Shown: piece after piece, positions 34,658-46,474 of the stretch
How the letters are laid out: each line of letters starts with the position of its first letter
Position numbering within the stretch: position 1 is the stretch's first letter
Origin: Amylostereum areolatum
Taxonomy: Eukaryota; Basidiomycota; Agaricomycetes; Russulales; Stereaceae
NCBI GenBank assembly: GCA_012932865.1
Contig: SAXG01000036.1
Span: forward strand, 310,001 to 374,000
Length of the DNA: 64,000 nucleotides
Reading direction: 5' to 3'
The notes under the pieces: model-generated
Seen by the model: only the letters and a program-made list of their open reading frames with translations
The model's database searches: none
Told to the model about the DNA's origin: nothing
Translations under genes and position numbers: made by a program

Positions 34658-36306
34658 ACTTCGCCGATGTTTTCACCATACTTGACTGGCTCCGCGTCAA
34701 CGGCCCCGGAGTAGACGGCGTCCATCTCTTCCAGTTCACAATGTATATCACGAACCACGCGCACTTCAAGATCGCCGGTCGGATGGCCAAAGGCGAGCAA
34801 CTGTGGAAAGTTCACCCCATCCACGCTCTGCGTCGCCGCATCTCGTCCATATCGATCCCGAACCTCGCGTTGCCATTCGAACTCAAGGACATCTCTTCTT
34901 TTGCCAGAGAGCTGCTCGTCGAACGCGGTTTTCCCCCGTCCACAACCAACGGTGAGGTCTTCATCGTCGACAAAGACAACATTGCCTCGTGGCTCTCGCT
35001 CCCTTGCGACGTGTACCAAGAGCTGGACGAGATTCTTCTCGAACAGGAGCAGAAGGCCTCGGGAAAACCAAGAGCACTGAAGGTTAACGTGGAAACAGAA
35101 GACATTGCCACCGCCGTGATGAACCTCCAGATTTTCCACGCCCTTCTCAAAGCGCGGCTCGTGGATCTCGATCTCGAACTCGAAGATAAAGACCTCTCAA
35201 CCAGTCTCGAAGGGTCTTACGGCTACGCGGCAGATCAACGCCACCAGAAGATCACCGTCAAGATCCGTGAGTGCGATTTGACCTTACCGTCCGAATGCTT
35301 AATACTGACTGCTTGGAACGCAAGCCGGCCGCTCTGTTGCGCCAGAACTTGAGCCTATTGATGAGGAAGCCCCTGTAGAAGGTGCGTCCACTGTCTCAAT
35401 CGTCATGGTCATTCCTGAAAATTCTATTCGCAGTCGCCACCGAGAGTTCGCACTTGCCCGGGGAGAAGCACAACAAATATGTCGTCCGTTACCTCAAGAC
35501 GATTGTCGCCTGGATTGAGGCCTTTTCATGGGCTACCTCTTCGCGGAATCTCTCCGTCACCCTCCGTCCATACGAGCTGGTTCTCCCTTCACCCCCTTTC
35601 CGAATTGAACCACACGATCGGGTCCCGCAGTTCATACGGCGACTCCTTGGTCAGCTCGACAATCGCATCACGGAAGACGAACTTGAGTTGGTCCTGGGTC
35701 CTGATAGAGCGAAGCTGAAGGCCTCCAATATCTGTAGCGCGCCTGTTCATGCAGAGGCGGCCCTGATGCCAGGCGTAGCGTGCGCTTCTTGGAATACTGA
35801 GACTACTCAGGACTCGCCCCCAATCGTGCCGATCGAGGACGAGGATACAAGGTGTTCACTGCGCGACATATTTGCAGTGAGTTTGCTTCGTAGCGTTCGG
35901 GGGTTTACTCACTCTCAAGCGTCATGTTTAGGTTCAAGAAGTGACGATCAGCGTTAGCAATTTATGCTGCTGGTGCTGCTGGAAGCTGCGTAATCTTCTC
36001 AGCGAATTGAACGGTGACGATGCTGCAGCCTGTCCCCAGTTCCTTCTCGGCGGCACCCATGCCACGATCCTCCCTTGGTACCCCCCTCCATGCGGTATAC
36101 GCAGGAACATTCTTGAGAAAATGGAGATCGAACTCATCCTGGAAGTGGAGAGGCTTGTCAGACGGCGCGCTTACGATCTTGCACTCCGCCAGAGCTCCTC
36201 GACTAGTGCAGGCTCTCCACCGGATGTTAACGAACAGAGTATGAGACTGGTTGGCTTTCGGAATTACACCAAAAAACTCGCCGAACTCTCGCAGGAGCAG
36301 ACGTAG
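34658..36306 (+). pseudogene. Deaminase copy G: 3' part of the transposon-split gene
   Basis: It begins inside exon 2 at the duplicated ACTTCGCCG. Exons are 34658-35266, 35325-35381, 35434-35876 and 35932-36306, all in frame with GT-AG introns. HAE (APVHAEAALMPGVAC) and CxxC (NLCCWCCWKL) are intact, as are PWYPPPCG and the C-terminal tail ending ELSQEQT. Apart from the lost 5' end this is the best-preserved reading frame of the B/D/G lineage. Any transcript would need a new promoter, for example from the element's right end. Confidence 0.75.
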
Positions 36307-36679
36307 GTTGGATGTTGATATAACGCACATGTCCTACGTACAGTTCGCATACTATGCTTACGGCTCACTCCATGCCTGCAATGTAGTCTATCGGTGAGAA
36401 TAGACCCATATATGTCTGCCGGGTGTACATTGAAACAATTCGTAAATAACTTTTAAAACTACCACTCGCCCGTCCCGAGGGTGTCAAGTTGCCGTGTGAT
36501 TGGTCTACAACAACACCCCTCGACGGATCCATGCACTCATCAACTGAGTAGATGAGAGAGAACGTTAGGGTTATCGAAAGACAAACGTAAAGTTACAGTC
36601 ATCTACGGTATCGTGTCGTGTAGTAATGAAACTAGGATGGTGTCCGCGACGGGCATAGAAGCTACCAGTCTTGAGCTCG
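36307..36679. other. 3' flank of copy G
   Basis: Parts resemble the flank of copy B (36450-36530) and the flank of copy D (36530-36610 against 19085-19160). No gene is visible. Confidence 0.5.
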
Positions 36680-37959
36680 TTACGCGGTCATACCTACCCT
36701 CCCCCGCCGACCAAACGGCGCCTGTTGATCCTCGAACACACTCCCAGGCCCAAAGTCCGGCTTACCTCCGATCGACCCTAGTATATCGCCCACATAGTTT
36801 GTCGCGTGCACGCCCTCCCTAAACGTGACCTCCCACCCTTCCACGATCCCCAGCACCACCTCAACTCCCGCCGTCCTGATGTTCGCAATCGACGCCTCGA
36901 ACCCGCTCAAGCCCAAGAACAGGTTCGCCGCCGCGCTCTGACCCGCGTACGGCCGGTCGAAGTCGGACGCGGTGCGCATGACGATGATGCGGGAGAAGTC
37001 GACCAGATCGGAGCGTGCACCGCGCACGAGCGCACCGAGAATTCCGTTGTCCTCCTGCTGCGTAGTGCAGTACTCCGCGCTTCCGTTCGTGAACAGCCGC
37101 GTAGTGTTCTCAAACGCCTCAGCGAGCAGCGTGCCGCTCCAGAACGCGTCCGACGTCGCCGTGTCGCACGCGACGACCGTGGGCGCAGCCGCTCCCTTTG
37201 CGAACTGCGTGTCGGAGGCGTAGTGCGCACGGTACGCCTGGGCGGCCGGGGTGTCGACTAACGTCGCGCGACGTGCAAATGCAAGCGCGCGCTGTCGTAG
37301 CGCGTCGTTCACCTCGAAGACCTCCGTGCCGTACAACGTCGCGGGGTACTCGTCCGGTGCGCGTGCGCCCTGCGGGACGTACCCCGTCGGAAAATCTGCG
37401 GGCTTCTCCCGCGCGTCGATCTCGTACTGCAGCGTGACCTGTACCGCGTACCGCGCGAACGTGACCGCGCCAATGGTGGCGAGCTTCGGGTTCACCCCTG
37501 CGATTCCCGCGATGAGGAAGTACGTGTGTGTGAGGTCGAAAAACGGCGAGTGTACGAGGCTGGACACCGTTGACGCGGCGTTGATCGCGCCTTCGCCGGT
37601 AATGACTTGGCAAATGGAGCCGTCGTGCGTACAGTGCGCGGCAGGGAAGAGCGGAGAGAGGCCGGGGACTGTTACATTGTGCGAGAGGAGGTCGAACTCG
37701 GGTATGTTCTGCCACGCTTCGCCTTCGGCATCGAACTACGCGCGAGGTACTGTGAGTATGACGGTGTAGGTCCGAAAAATATGCGACGCACCGCATCCAA
37801 GATGAACACCTTGGGGGCGATGACGCCAGATCCACCGCTGTTCCTCCTGCTCTCCGAGCCCTCTTCAAAACGCTCGCGGAGGACCGCAGCGCACGCTCCG
37901 TGTAGAAGACGAGATGCCAGGACGGCGATGCCAATTAGTAAATGCGACCACATTATCAT
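36680..37959 (-). CDS. Purine nucleoside permease family protein, copy 1
   Basis: Two exons, 37959-37792 and 37735-36680, give 407 residues. An N-terminal hydrophobic signal or anchor (MIMWSHLLIGIAVLASRLL) is followed by KVFILDA. The conserved body has GEGAINAASTVSSLV, YFLIAGIAGVNPKLATIG, ARYAVQVTLQYEID, VACDTATSDAFW, CTTQQEDNG and FDRPYAGQSAA. It fits the fungal NUP (purine nucleoside permease) family, whose yeast-type members move purine nucleosides. The fold resembles nucleoside phosphorylases, so a catalytic role is also possible. A paralogue lies at 56463-57793. A TATATA-type element is present near 38155-38164. Confidence 0.8.
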
Positions 37960-39063
37960 AAATCTAGTCTGTGAGCTCAGCTATGAGGCTCGGAGGGAGC
38001 GAGAAAAGTGGAGGACGTACCTTGATACGAACGTTAGATAGCGTGATATAAGATAGGACAGGATGCCTGAAGGAGCTGAACCACAGGAAAAATGGTGAAC
38101 GACCTTGGGGACGGGTTAGCAGGGTACAGATCGTGACGAGTACTGACCATTCCTTATTATATACGCACGGCAAAAGATGATCCCAACCTGATCATTTTCC
38201 CAACACGTTTCTGCGGATGCGCCGGTGGAGACAACCCGGAGACGACGGTGTCCTGCCACGGTGCGCATTCCCTGGCGCGACCTTGAGAGGCCGGGCAAAG
38301 TCAGCCCATACAGTTTATGTATACCTGTGAGAACGCGTTACCGTGTACACTGTTCGATCGCGTCGTCTTGCAATGCAAGATTCAAGAGCGGTGAAGGACT
38401 TGCCCTGACGACATATCGCAATCTGTGGAGAGTGTACGTCGACGGTCGATGTAGCCTATCCGACACGAGGTGGTCCTCCTGATGCAAAGTACAGTCCCTG
38501 TTCGTTATCAGCACGGTTGCCGCGTGCATTCACACGTTTTACAGCTCCATGACGTTGCTCCGAAATCGGGGGAACGTCGTAAGTTTGATATATACGTATG
38601 CTCCGCGCCTGATTATCATTTGTGTGCAATTGGAGCGCCGCAGCCAGGCAAGGGGCTGGTGGTCCAACAGCTATCAAAGTATGGATCCGCGAGCCGACCA
38701 AGTCCTCCTTAAAGATTGCAGGATGCTGGGGAGAGGATGAAGGAACGACGATGTATGGTGGAAAGCTAGAAACTTGGAGTTCGACATGCGCATGCCGCAG
38801 TAGCGACAACGGCCTCTGGCAATTCGCCGATCAATATCATGTTTCCCACGGAATTTCCTCGAAAGCTCGAAGGGTGTCGATAGAACGCAAGATTAGTGCT
38901 CCTCCTGTTCTCTCCATTGGATAAATGGATAAGTTCAGTACGTACGCGAGAGTCGACGGCGACCCCCGAGAACAAACTCATTCAATTTGCGCAGAAAGAA
39001 CACGTCAATCAGAGTCAATGCATCGGGCCACTATGACATTTACATACACGTTTCATTCGCAGC
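37960..39063. other. Intergenic, no gene seen
   Basis: About 1.1 kb between two minus-strand genes. Short ORFs only. TTATTATATAC at 38155-38164 (minus-strand TATA candidate) is the one signal I would mark. Confidence 0.4.
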
Positions 39064-40036
39064 TCAATCATACGCCCGCATGACCTCGTTTCCCCGTACG
39101 TCAGTCGCAAAGTTGCTGCTCACGCCCTCCTTCCACTCAGGTACTTCGAACGTCGACGTATGGCACCACGGCTTGAGCGCGAGCTCCTTCTCGATGACGC
39201 GCCCGAAGTATTCAGACCAGCCCTTGCGCGGAAAGGCGGCCGTGGTCGTGCGGATGAGGTCGGGGTGGACGAGATTGGCGCGGCTTTGGAACGTGAACGA
39301 GTCAGTGTAGAAAGAGGAGAGGGAAGGGCAGACATACAGGCCGATATTGTCGAGGATCGTGGCGAGCTGCAGGACTTGGCCAATCACCGTAATGTTTCCC
39401 CTACAACCAATGTCATCGTCAGCCTCCCGACCGTGAGTACACTCAAACGTATGACGTACCCTTTCACAAAGATATCCTGGTGCCGCACAATCGCTTCGCA
39501 CACGCTATCCGCCTGGTCCTCCTTTCCCTGCGCAGCGAGGATCGCGTCGCGCGCGACGATCGCGCCCTTGAACTCGAAGGACATCTTGGTGGTCGAGAGG
39601 AAGCGTTGCGCGGTGCCGATGTCGTGCAAGAGGCACGCGAGGTAGTACGTTTCAGGGTCGTAGGACCAGGTCGGGAAGTGTGTCTTGACAAGGGCAGAGC
39701 CTGTAGATCATCGGATGAGTACAAAAATTCAAGGGCTGGGAAGAGGAGCATACCGTAGATGTAGACGCGATGGCTATGGTTCCACGTCTGCTCGTCCAGC
39801 TCTTTCTATGATCACAATCCGACGTTAGAACACGCATAACCACACACGCACGTACGCACCTGGACGAACCCCCGCACGGTCGTAACCACGTCCGATTCCG
39901 GCAATGGAAAGTCGGCCGCCGTGAACGGGTCTTGCTTTGGATTGTCGCCGAGGGCGGTAGGGTGGTCCTGGAAGAGGACATCGGGATCGCGCGGGACGGG
40001 GGTGAAGCCGTAGAAGGTGATGGGATCCTGAGACAT
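39064..40036 (-). CDS. Cyanamide hydratase (HD-domain), intact
   Basis: Five exons (40036-39860, 39805-39754, 39700-39460, 39400-39338, 39283-39064) give 250 residues. HD-superfamily metal ligands are visible: NHSHRVYIYG, the HD of CLLHDIGTAQRFL, and IVRHQD. The conserved fungal ending FPRKGWSEYFGR...LKPWCHTSTFEVPEW is present. Family members hydrate cyanamide to urea (EC 4.2.1.69) in the cytosol, as in Myrothecium Cah and yeast Ddi2/3. All introns are GT-AG. A decayed relative of its 3' end lies at 19380-19860. GTATATATAC at 40091-40100 is a TATA candidate about 55 bp upstream. Confidence 0.85.
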
Positions 40037-40090
40037 GGTCGGAATGTGTTCGAGGGAAGTCGGGGTACGGGTGAGACGAACCAGGACTGG

Positions 40091-40100
40091 GTATATATAC
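40091..40100 (-). promoter_or_regulatory. TATA-like element of cyanamide hydratase gene
   Basis: GTATATATAC lies about 55 bp upstream of the ATG at 40036. The rest of 40101-40741 shows no gene. Confidence 0.35.
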
Positions 40101-40741
40101 CGTGCGGAGGACGATGACGCGCGCACGGAACGGTCGCGTGATCAGTGGGTCTTGAGGTGCGCGTCCTTTTTGCGCCCGCTCTCGGGGGAATCACCCTGCG
40201 CGCTGCGAACTGGACTCGAGTGAGGTCGGTCCAAGGTCCTATCGTTCCGTGAAAAGAGAAATATCTCCAGTTGGGAGGACTCGCTGACGAAGACGAATAG
40301 AGCACGCCATTGCACTGCGTCAGAGGCGTCAACATTGTTAGCGTCCAATGACCCTCCGGTCGAGTCAGGAGTCAGAGGATGGGTATGAGAAGACGAAAAG
40401 AAGGGCGCGTGGTACAACTTTGCCTATCGGGACGCGTCCCAGCACCATCGATATCGTAGCGCCTCGGGGACATGTCTTCTCAACCGGCCGGCAGATTCGG
40501 AGGTCGTCGTTGGAAGGCGTTTGACGTAGGAGCCACGAACGAGCAAGGAGGTAAGGGAAGGTCCACGGAATCTATTGTTGAATATAGAGCGAGGTAAATT
40601 ATGTATTACTGCGAAATCCGGAGACCGCGTATGATATCCCACTTTTGCACGGGGTCGACTGTTGAAAGTCCCGTCCAGACGACGGCCAAGAGCCCGAAGG
40701 ATCGTACGGTTCGTGAGTGTTCATCCAAGGTCGTGTCGCAT

Positions 40742-41622
40742 CTACAGCTCCTTCTTCGACGCGTTCCCGTTCGCGGATTGGGCGGCGCGTTTAGAGTAGA
40801 TCATGTCGGTGAACGGTCTAAAAGACGGGATGTCAAGGTGGGATCAGACGTAGGCGGAAGCAGGAGCACGTACCCCTCGAAGCGAAGCGCGATAATGTAA
40901 ACGATGTAGACGTACGCCGTGATCAGAAGCCCAACCGGACGCTCATACCTACGGCAGGACAATCAGCGTCCTTCCCTCGTGCACAGACGATCAAAGGGAC
41001 GCACCATAAGGCGGTAGCTGCAAAGCACATGGTGCTACCAACGTACATAGGGTCGCGGAGGACATTGAAGGGGAAGCCTTCGACACGATGGTCCATGAGA
41101 ATACCGAAATAATCGCCGAGGAAGGTTCCGGTTACGCCTAGGGCCCAAGTAGAGGTCACGACGAAAAGTTGGCCAAGCCCAAAGAGCACGGCGGGGACCA
41201 CGGTATCGAGGGGCTCTGGTAGCAAAGGTTGGCGTGGCTGCTCAAGCAGCGCTGCGCGGTATCTGTGCATGGACGTGCCCGTGTCAGTGCATGGAGATGA
41301 AGAGGGGGTCAAACGAACAGGTGGTCCCGGATCATGCCAGCGCCGAAGATGCAAAGAGCAAGGAAGTATGTTCCTGCGCGTGGACTCCCACCAAAAAGTC
41401 GCGTAATCGTCTTGTTGTGGTACTCTGTAATAGGTATGAGCTGGCGTGATGTGTGCGGAGGCAAGCATGGGTACCATTGCGGGCGACGATGTTCCAAGCG
41501 GTGGGGTTAAACGCGATGGCTGCAAGAGAGAGGAAAAGGGACGTTTTCGTCGTGTCGATGGGGACGAGCATGATGGTGGTCGACGTGGCAGACGGCAAGG
41601 ACGACAATTCGGGCGCGCTCAT
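40742..41622 (-). CDS. OPI3: Phospholipid N-methyltransferase (PEMT/Opi3 type)
   Basis: Exons 41622-41475, 41424-41319, 41262-41005, 40948-40874 and 40817-40742 join to 220 residues, close to the usual 200-220. Several hydrophobic helices are visible. Conserved blocks are NPTAWNIVARNEYHNKTITR, the glycine-containing GDYFGILMDHRV, and FPFNVLRDPMYVGSTMCF (SAM-binding region). LWYERPVGLLITAYVYIVY follows, and the C-terminus KRAAQSANGNASKKEL has a basic tail. The enzyme would methylate phosphatidyl-N-methylethanolamine to phosphatidylcholine in the ER membrane. It shares a 150-bp divergent promoter with the COQ8 gene. The symbol is given by homology to the yeast gene. Confidence 0.85.
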
Positions 41623-41772
41623 TTGAACGTTCAGTTCGCACGTGTTTTCCGCGTGTCTTTCGTCCACCCTTCACTCGACCACCACCAACACCTGAGTCCA
41701 CATTCCCAAATTATGGACCTCTAGAATCAGGTTACTCCACGACACTCTCCCTTAATTTCCCACTCGCGACGT
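41623..41772. promoter_or_regulatory. Divergent promoter between OPI3-type and COQ8-type genes
   Basis: Only 150 bp separates the two start codons. No TATA box is obvious. Control elements for both genes, and both 5' leaders, must fit here. Confidence 0.5.
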
Positions 41773-43966
41773 ATGCCTCCAGGCCCCGCCTTCAACTGGT
41801 TCTCCGTCGCCTATTCTGCCGTACAAATCCTTGAACATGCCGCCCAATACCGCGCGGCCCAACTCACGCGTACCGGCGCTGGGACCGCGAGTAGGAAACG
41901 GAGGAGTCTGGAGGAAATAGAGGAGGAGGTTGAGCTGGAGGTAGAAGAAGATCTGGAGTCGAGGGACGTGCAGCCGAGTTCCCTTCACCGCGCCAACGAA
42001 GCGTGGCTCAAGCAGATTGCGGTGTCACCGCCTGCCTTTCTTCCGAACGCTTTGTCGAATGTGCAACATATACGCGACACAGAGCCTCTTTCCCCACGGC
42101 AAGTCGAGGAACCTCACGCGTTGTCCGACGCATTCAACACGTCGGTGCTACCTTCCACGCCTACTCCAGACACACCTCCTTCGATTCCAACATTCGCACC
42201 TCGCCCTTCAACCCCCCTTTCTCTTGACCCAAGTCCCCAACATTTGGCTCCAGAATTACCCATAGCACGCACTCTTCAATCTTCTAAAGTCCCTTCCTCC
42301 CGCATTGGTCGACTCTTCCACTACGGAGGTCTCGCCGCCTCCCTCGGCTATGGCGCGGCATCCGAGCTCGTCCGTCGGTCTACCACCTCCTCGGGATCCT
42401 CCACGCCCGTCATGTTCACCGAAGCCAACATCTCCCGACTCGTCAACAAGCTTTCACAAATGCGCGGTGCAGCGCTCAAGGTCGGGCAGTTCCTAAGCAT
42501 CCAAGGTACGTCACCCGCCAGCGTTCTCACCTGGAAACCTATCAACAATCGGCGCAGACACGCATCTCCTCCCGCCTGAAGTCGACAAGATCTTCCGACG
42601 CGTGCAGGACGGCGCCCATTACATGCCCAATTGGCAAATGGAGGCATGGGCTCTCTCCTCTCTCCGTTCCATCTGCGACCCTAACCTTCGCGAACAGAAA
42701 GTCATGCAGACCTCCCTCGGTCCCGCCTGGCAATCAAATTTTGTCTCCTTCGACCCTGTCCCCTTCGCAGCGGCATCCATTGGCCAGGTTCATCGCGGCG
42801 TGCTCACCGCTCAAGCAAGCCCTACAGGCGCCGAGGCTCGGGTCGCGGTCAAGGTCCAATTTCCGAACATACGCCAGTCGGTCGAAGCGGACATAGGATA
42901 CCTCACTGCGCTGCTCACCGCCGGTCGGTTACTGCCACGGGGGCTCTTCCTCGACAAGACGCTTGCGGTGCGCGCCCTTTCTCTCGCGTTCTTCAGGCCT
43001 GGTTATTGATCCAGTCAACAGGCGATGAAGGACGAGCTGGCAGACGAATGCAACTACGTACGCGAAGCTGGATTCCTGCGCGAGTTTGGGGATGAGAAGC
43101 ATCTAGGTGCCGACCCTAGATTCAAGGTGCCGTGGGTCTGGGACGGGAGCACCGAGCGTGTGCTTGTGATGGAGTACCTTGACGGCGTGAGCGTTGGGGG
43201 TGACACCGTCGGCCACCTTTCACAGGCGGACAAGGACGATGTGAGAATCGTTCTCCTTCCTTCCCCCTCGTATCCTGCTCATTCAGGCTGCGCGCTCCCC
43301 TTAGATCGCATCCCTTACCATCGAGCTCTGTCTCAAGGAGCTCTTCGCCTTCCGCGCGATGCAGACCGACCCCAACTTCACCAACTTCCTATGGGACCCC
43401 AACGCTCGCCGACTCGAGCTCGTTGACTTTGGTGCGACGCGCACGTACCCCGTTGCATTCATGGACGACTGGCTGCGGCTTTTGCGCGCAGCGGCGGAAG
43501 GGGATGTCGACGGAAGCAGGGAGGCCAGTTTAAGGCTGGGATATCTGACCGGGGAGGAGAGCGAGGCAAGTTTATTCGTCCTTCTCCATGCCGCGGACAG
43601 ACGCTGACTACTGGTGCAGGTCATGCTCGACGCGCACCTCACCTCGATGGCGCTGCTCGCCACGCCCTTCCGCGGGGATACCCTCCAGCCGTTTGCATTC
43701 GGGCCCGGAACGCGCTGGACGGAAATCACGAAGGAAATTCGCGCGCAGATCCCCGTCATGCTCCAGTACCGGCTGACGCCACCGCCACGGGAGACATATT
43801 CGCTCAACCGGTCGGTCTTCTCTTCTTGTTTGTGAGGTGGTGGCTAATGCGATCGCGAAATAGGAAACTAAGCGGCGCGTTCTTGCTCGCGTCGAGGTTG
43901 GATGCACGGGTGGATTGCAGAAGGCTGTGGGAGAAGGTGACTGGCGGGTATGTGTTTAGCACATAG
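41773..43966 (+). CDS. COQ8: COQ8/ADCK-type atypical kinase
   Basis: Exons 41773-42505, 42558-42967, 43022-43240, 43305-43565, 43620-43810 and 43864-43966 give 638 residues. After a long N-terminal extension come the family marks. These are the KxGQ motif (MRGAALKVGQFLSIQ), the Ala-rich loop in place of a P-loop (FAAASIGQVH), the catalytic Lys in VAVKVQFP, ELADECNYVREA, MEYLDG, DPNFTNFLWDP and the metal-binding DFG in LVDFGATRTYP. COQ8 is a mitochondrial inner-membrane atypical kinase/ATPase that supports coenzyme Q synthesis. Intron 4 begins GCAAGT after GAG, a textbook GC-AG intron. Confidence 0.9.
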
Positions 43967-45371
43967 TGATGAGAGCGCGGGTCGTAGCGGACAAGGATCT
44001 TTGTTCGGTCTAAGTGTGAAGTGTTGTATGTGTTTCCTCGCCTGCACAACATCGTTTCTGCTCTCTCCGCTTGGGCTGCAATCTATTGCTAACGGGAGGG
44101 TGGAGGAATGAGTAGGTTAGGTGGGATGGGGCCCGTGTGGGCGGTTCAGTTTAAGTAAGTATAATATCATTGTCGCCATCCGGACTCCAGCATTCATTGC
44201 ACTGAATGGTCATAAAAACCTTCCATCTACATTGTTGTCTCAGGTTTCGAGTGTCCCATGGCACTGGAAGTGAAATTCGACAGACTTGGAGGGACTACGT
44301 CCAAGCTAAAGATGCATCATCTTGCCAGTGGTCTCGTTGACGCTGCCCCGGGTTCCCGGACCGCCATTCCCGCATCCCCTGCATTGTGTGACTCGCTAGT
44401 TAGTCTCGTGTTCTGGGGCGGACGGAAATGAAAACAGAGGGAGAAAAGAGACCATCAAACAAGATAACGATATGAGTTTCAAACTCAGTGTTATCTATTA
44501 GTTTGTGGGTGTGGGGTGTGGAAGTGGTGGACCGCGGGAAAGCACGTGATGGGAAAGTGCGGGAAATGCCGAACTCCCACGTGCAACCGACGCGTCTCTC
44601 GAAATCCGAGATGTGCGCGCGGGGAAAAGGGTACGAAACGCATGCACGCGAAACGACCCGAATTCCAGCGGTCTACCAACTTCGAGCAGCAAGAGAACTG
44701 AGAGATCTCAGTTCGGGGAAACGAACCGAGAAACCCCCAACAAAGCGCAGCTCACAACCGAGATTCGGACCCCCGAAAACTCGCACCCCACACCAGAGCG
44801 CGCAGCTCACCCGCGCAACTCAACAACGCCCTATCAAAAGAAAGAGGGACCAAAACGAAGGAATGGAACTCCGACCGACAATAATTGATATGAGCAATCT
44901 AAACGAGTTACGACGGCCCACATAAGGGGCCTTCTAAGTACACGGAAAGGAACTGTCCAGCCACCTACCATCTAGTTGAGTAAAACAGTCTTGCACATCC
45001 TCGCAACACGATAGCTAGAAATCAAAGGCAAAGGCATGCAGGCCACGCGCGAGGATGCTGAATCAAAAGAAATTAACACATAGACCCCACATGAAGGGAT
45101 TCCGTATTGGATGGTCCGAAAGATCTGCGTAGTGTAGGTGTGTGAAGGGAAAGGTCCCAAGAGTGATACCCAAACGGCGGCTCTAAACCAAGGGAAACGC
45201 GCGGCGGCCAGCCATGTCGACGTTGAAAATGCATAGCACGACGGTCCCCCCGACCTGTCGGCCGCTCACGTCCACCTAATGAAAATGATGTACCTCGGCC
45301 TGAGAATGGAATGGCACATCGGCCCCCCACGTCGGTATCTGAAGAAAATAATAATCAGCTAACCCAACACA
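43967..45371. other. Intergenic, no gene supported
   Basis: About 1.4 kb. Short overlapping ORFs around 44488-44925 lack conserved content and splice support. I see no RNA gene. Confidence 0.4.
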
Positions 45372-45479
45372 TCAACGTAAGAGAATAATTGGCCCGACAG
45401 CCATACACATCAGCACACAGGGAAAGACGGCACACCGGACGGTGCTGGAAACAAATGCATGACGGCCCCGCACATAGAC

Positions 45480-46370
45480 ACACGAGAAATCAGCGCAATA
45501 ATCACTCACGTCGGCGCATGCGAAATGGCATAACGGCCACGCACGCCGGTGTATAAGAAGTGGCACAATGGCCGTGCACAACGGCCGCACGCGACAGCGC
45601 CTGAGAATGGCACAAAGGCCGCGTCTGGCGGCACACGAAACCTGGCCCGACGGCCGCGCACGATGACGCATGAAATCATGACGCATGAAAATTGGCACGA
45701 CGGCCGCGCACGACGTTGCGTGAAAATGGCACGACGGCCACGTACGACGACGCATGAAACCTGGCACGACGGCCACGCACGACGGCGTATGAGCACCTGG
45801 CACGACGGCCGCGTTCGACGACGCATGAGCACCAGGCACGAAGGCCGCGTACGACAACGCATGAAACCTGGCACGACGGCCACGCACGACGGCGTATGAG
45901 CACCTGGCACGACGGCCGCGCACGACGGCGCATGAGAAAGGCATGACAGCCCCGCACGACGGCGTTAAAAATAAACAAATGGCACGACGGCCTCGCACGA
46001 CGGCGTTGAGAAAGGAAATGGCGCGACGGCCACGCACGACGGCGTTGAAAATAAAGGGCACGACGGCCTCGCACGACGGCGTTGAGAAAGGAAATGGCGC
46101 GACGGCCACGCACGATGGCGTTGAGAATAAAGGGCACGACGGCCTCGCACGAAAGGCGTAAGAGAAAAATGGCACGAAAGGCCCCGCACGAAGGCGTAGA
46201 AGAAAATGGCACGAAGGCCACGCGCGAAGGCGTATAAAGACGGCACGAAAGCCCCGCACAAAGGCGGTGAAAGGATTGTTACGAAGGCCCGACACGAAGG
46301 CGTATAAAGCTGGCACGAAGGCCCCGCATGAAGGTGTTGAAAGAATGGCACGACGGCCTCGTGCAACGAC
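45480..46370. repeat. Degenerate minisatellite, about 36-47 bp units
   Basis: About 20 head-to-tail units built on TGGCACGACGGCC(A/G)CGCACGACGGCGT followed by a short A-rich spacer of variable length. Each unit contains CACGACGG or a close variant twice. The minus strand stays open for over 360 codons because unit length and composition avoid stops; I take this as a by-product of the repeat. Confidence 0.75.
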
Positions 46371-46474
46371 GATTCGCTCATACGAGCTTGGAGCTGAAAA
46401 ATAATGGCACAGTGGCCCCTCGATTCGTGGTACACTGAAAGCAGGAATAAACACAGTCAATGTATGCATACGCA

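Larger units (their letters stand above)
22852..34666. mobile_element. KDZ-class DNA transposon (about 11.8 kb) with 9-bp target duplication
   Basis: The nine bases ACTTCGCCG occur at 22852-22860 and again at 34658-34666, and host exon 2 sequence resumes right after the second copy. The ends form imperfect terminal inverted repeats of about 50 bp: TTTCTGTCCCA, CGCTACGT and GATCGG(G)ACC occur in that order inward from both ends. Inside lies a KDZ (Kyakuja-Dileera-Zisupton) transposase gene on the minus strand and a zinc-finger accessory gene on the plus strand. KDZ elements are large fungal and animal DNA transposons; in fungi they are known to carry cargo. Confidence 0.85.

Noticed and set aside
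36806..37261. Long plus-strand ORFs opposite the permease genes (also at 56661-57389)
   Set aside because: They are frame shadows of GC-rich, well-conserved minus-strand permease genes.
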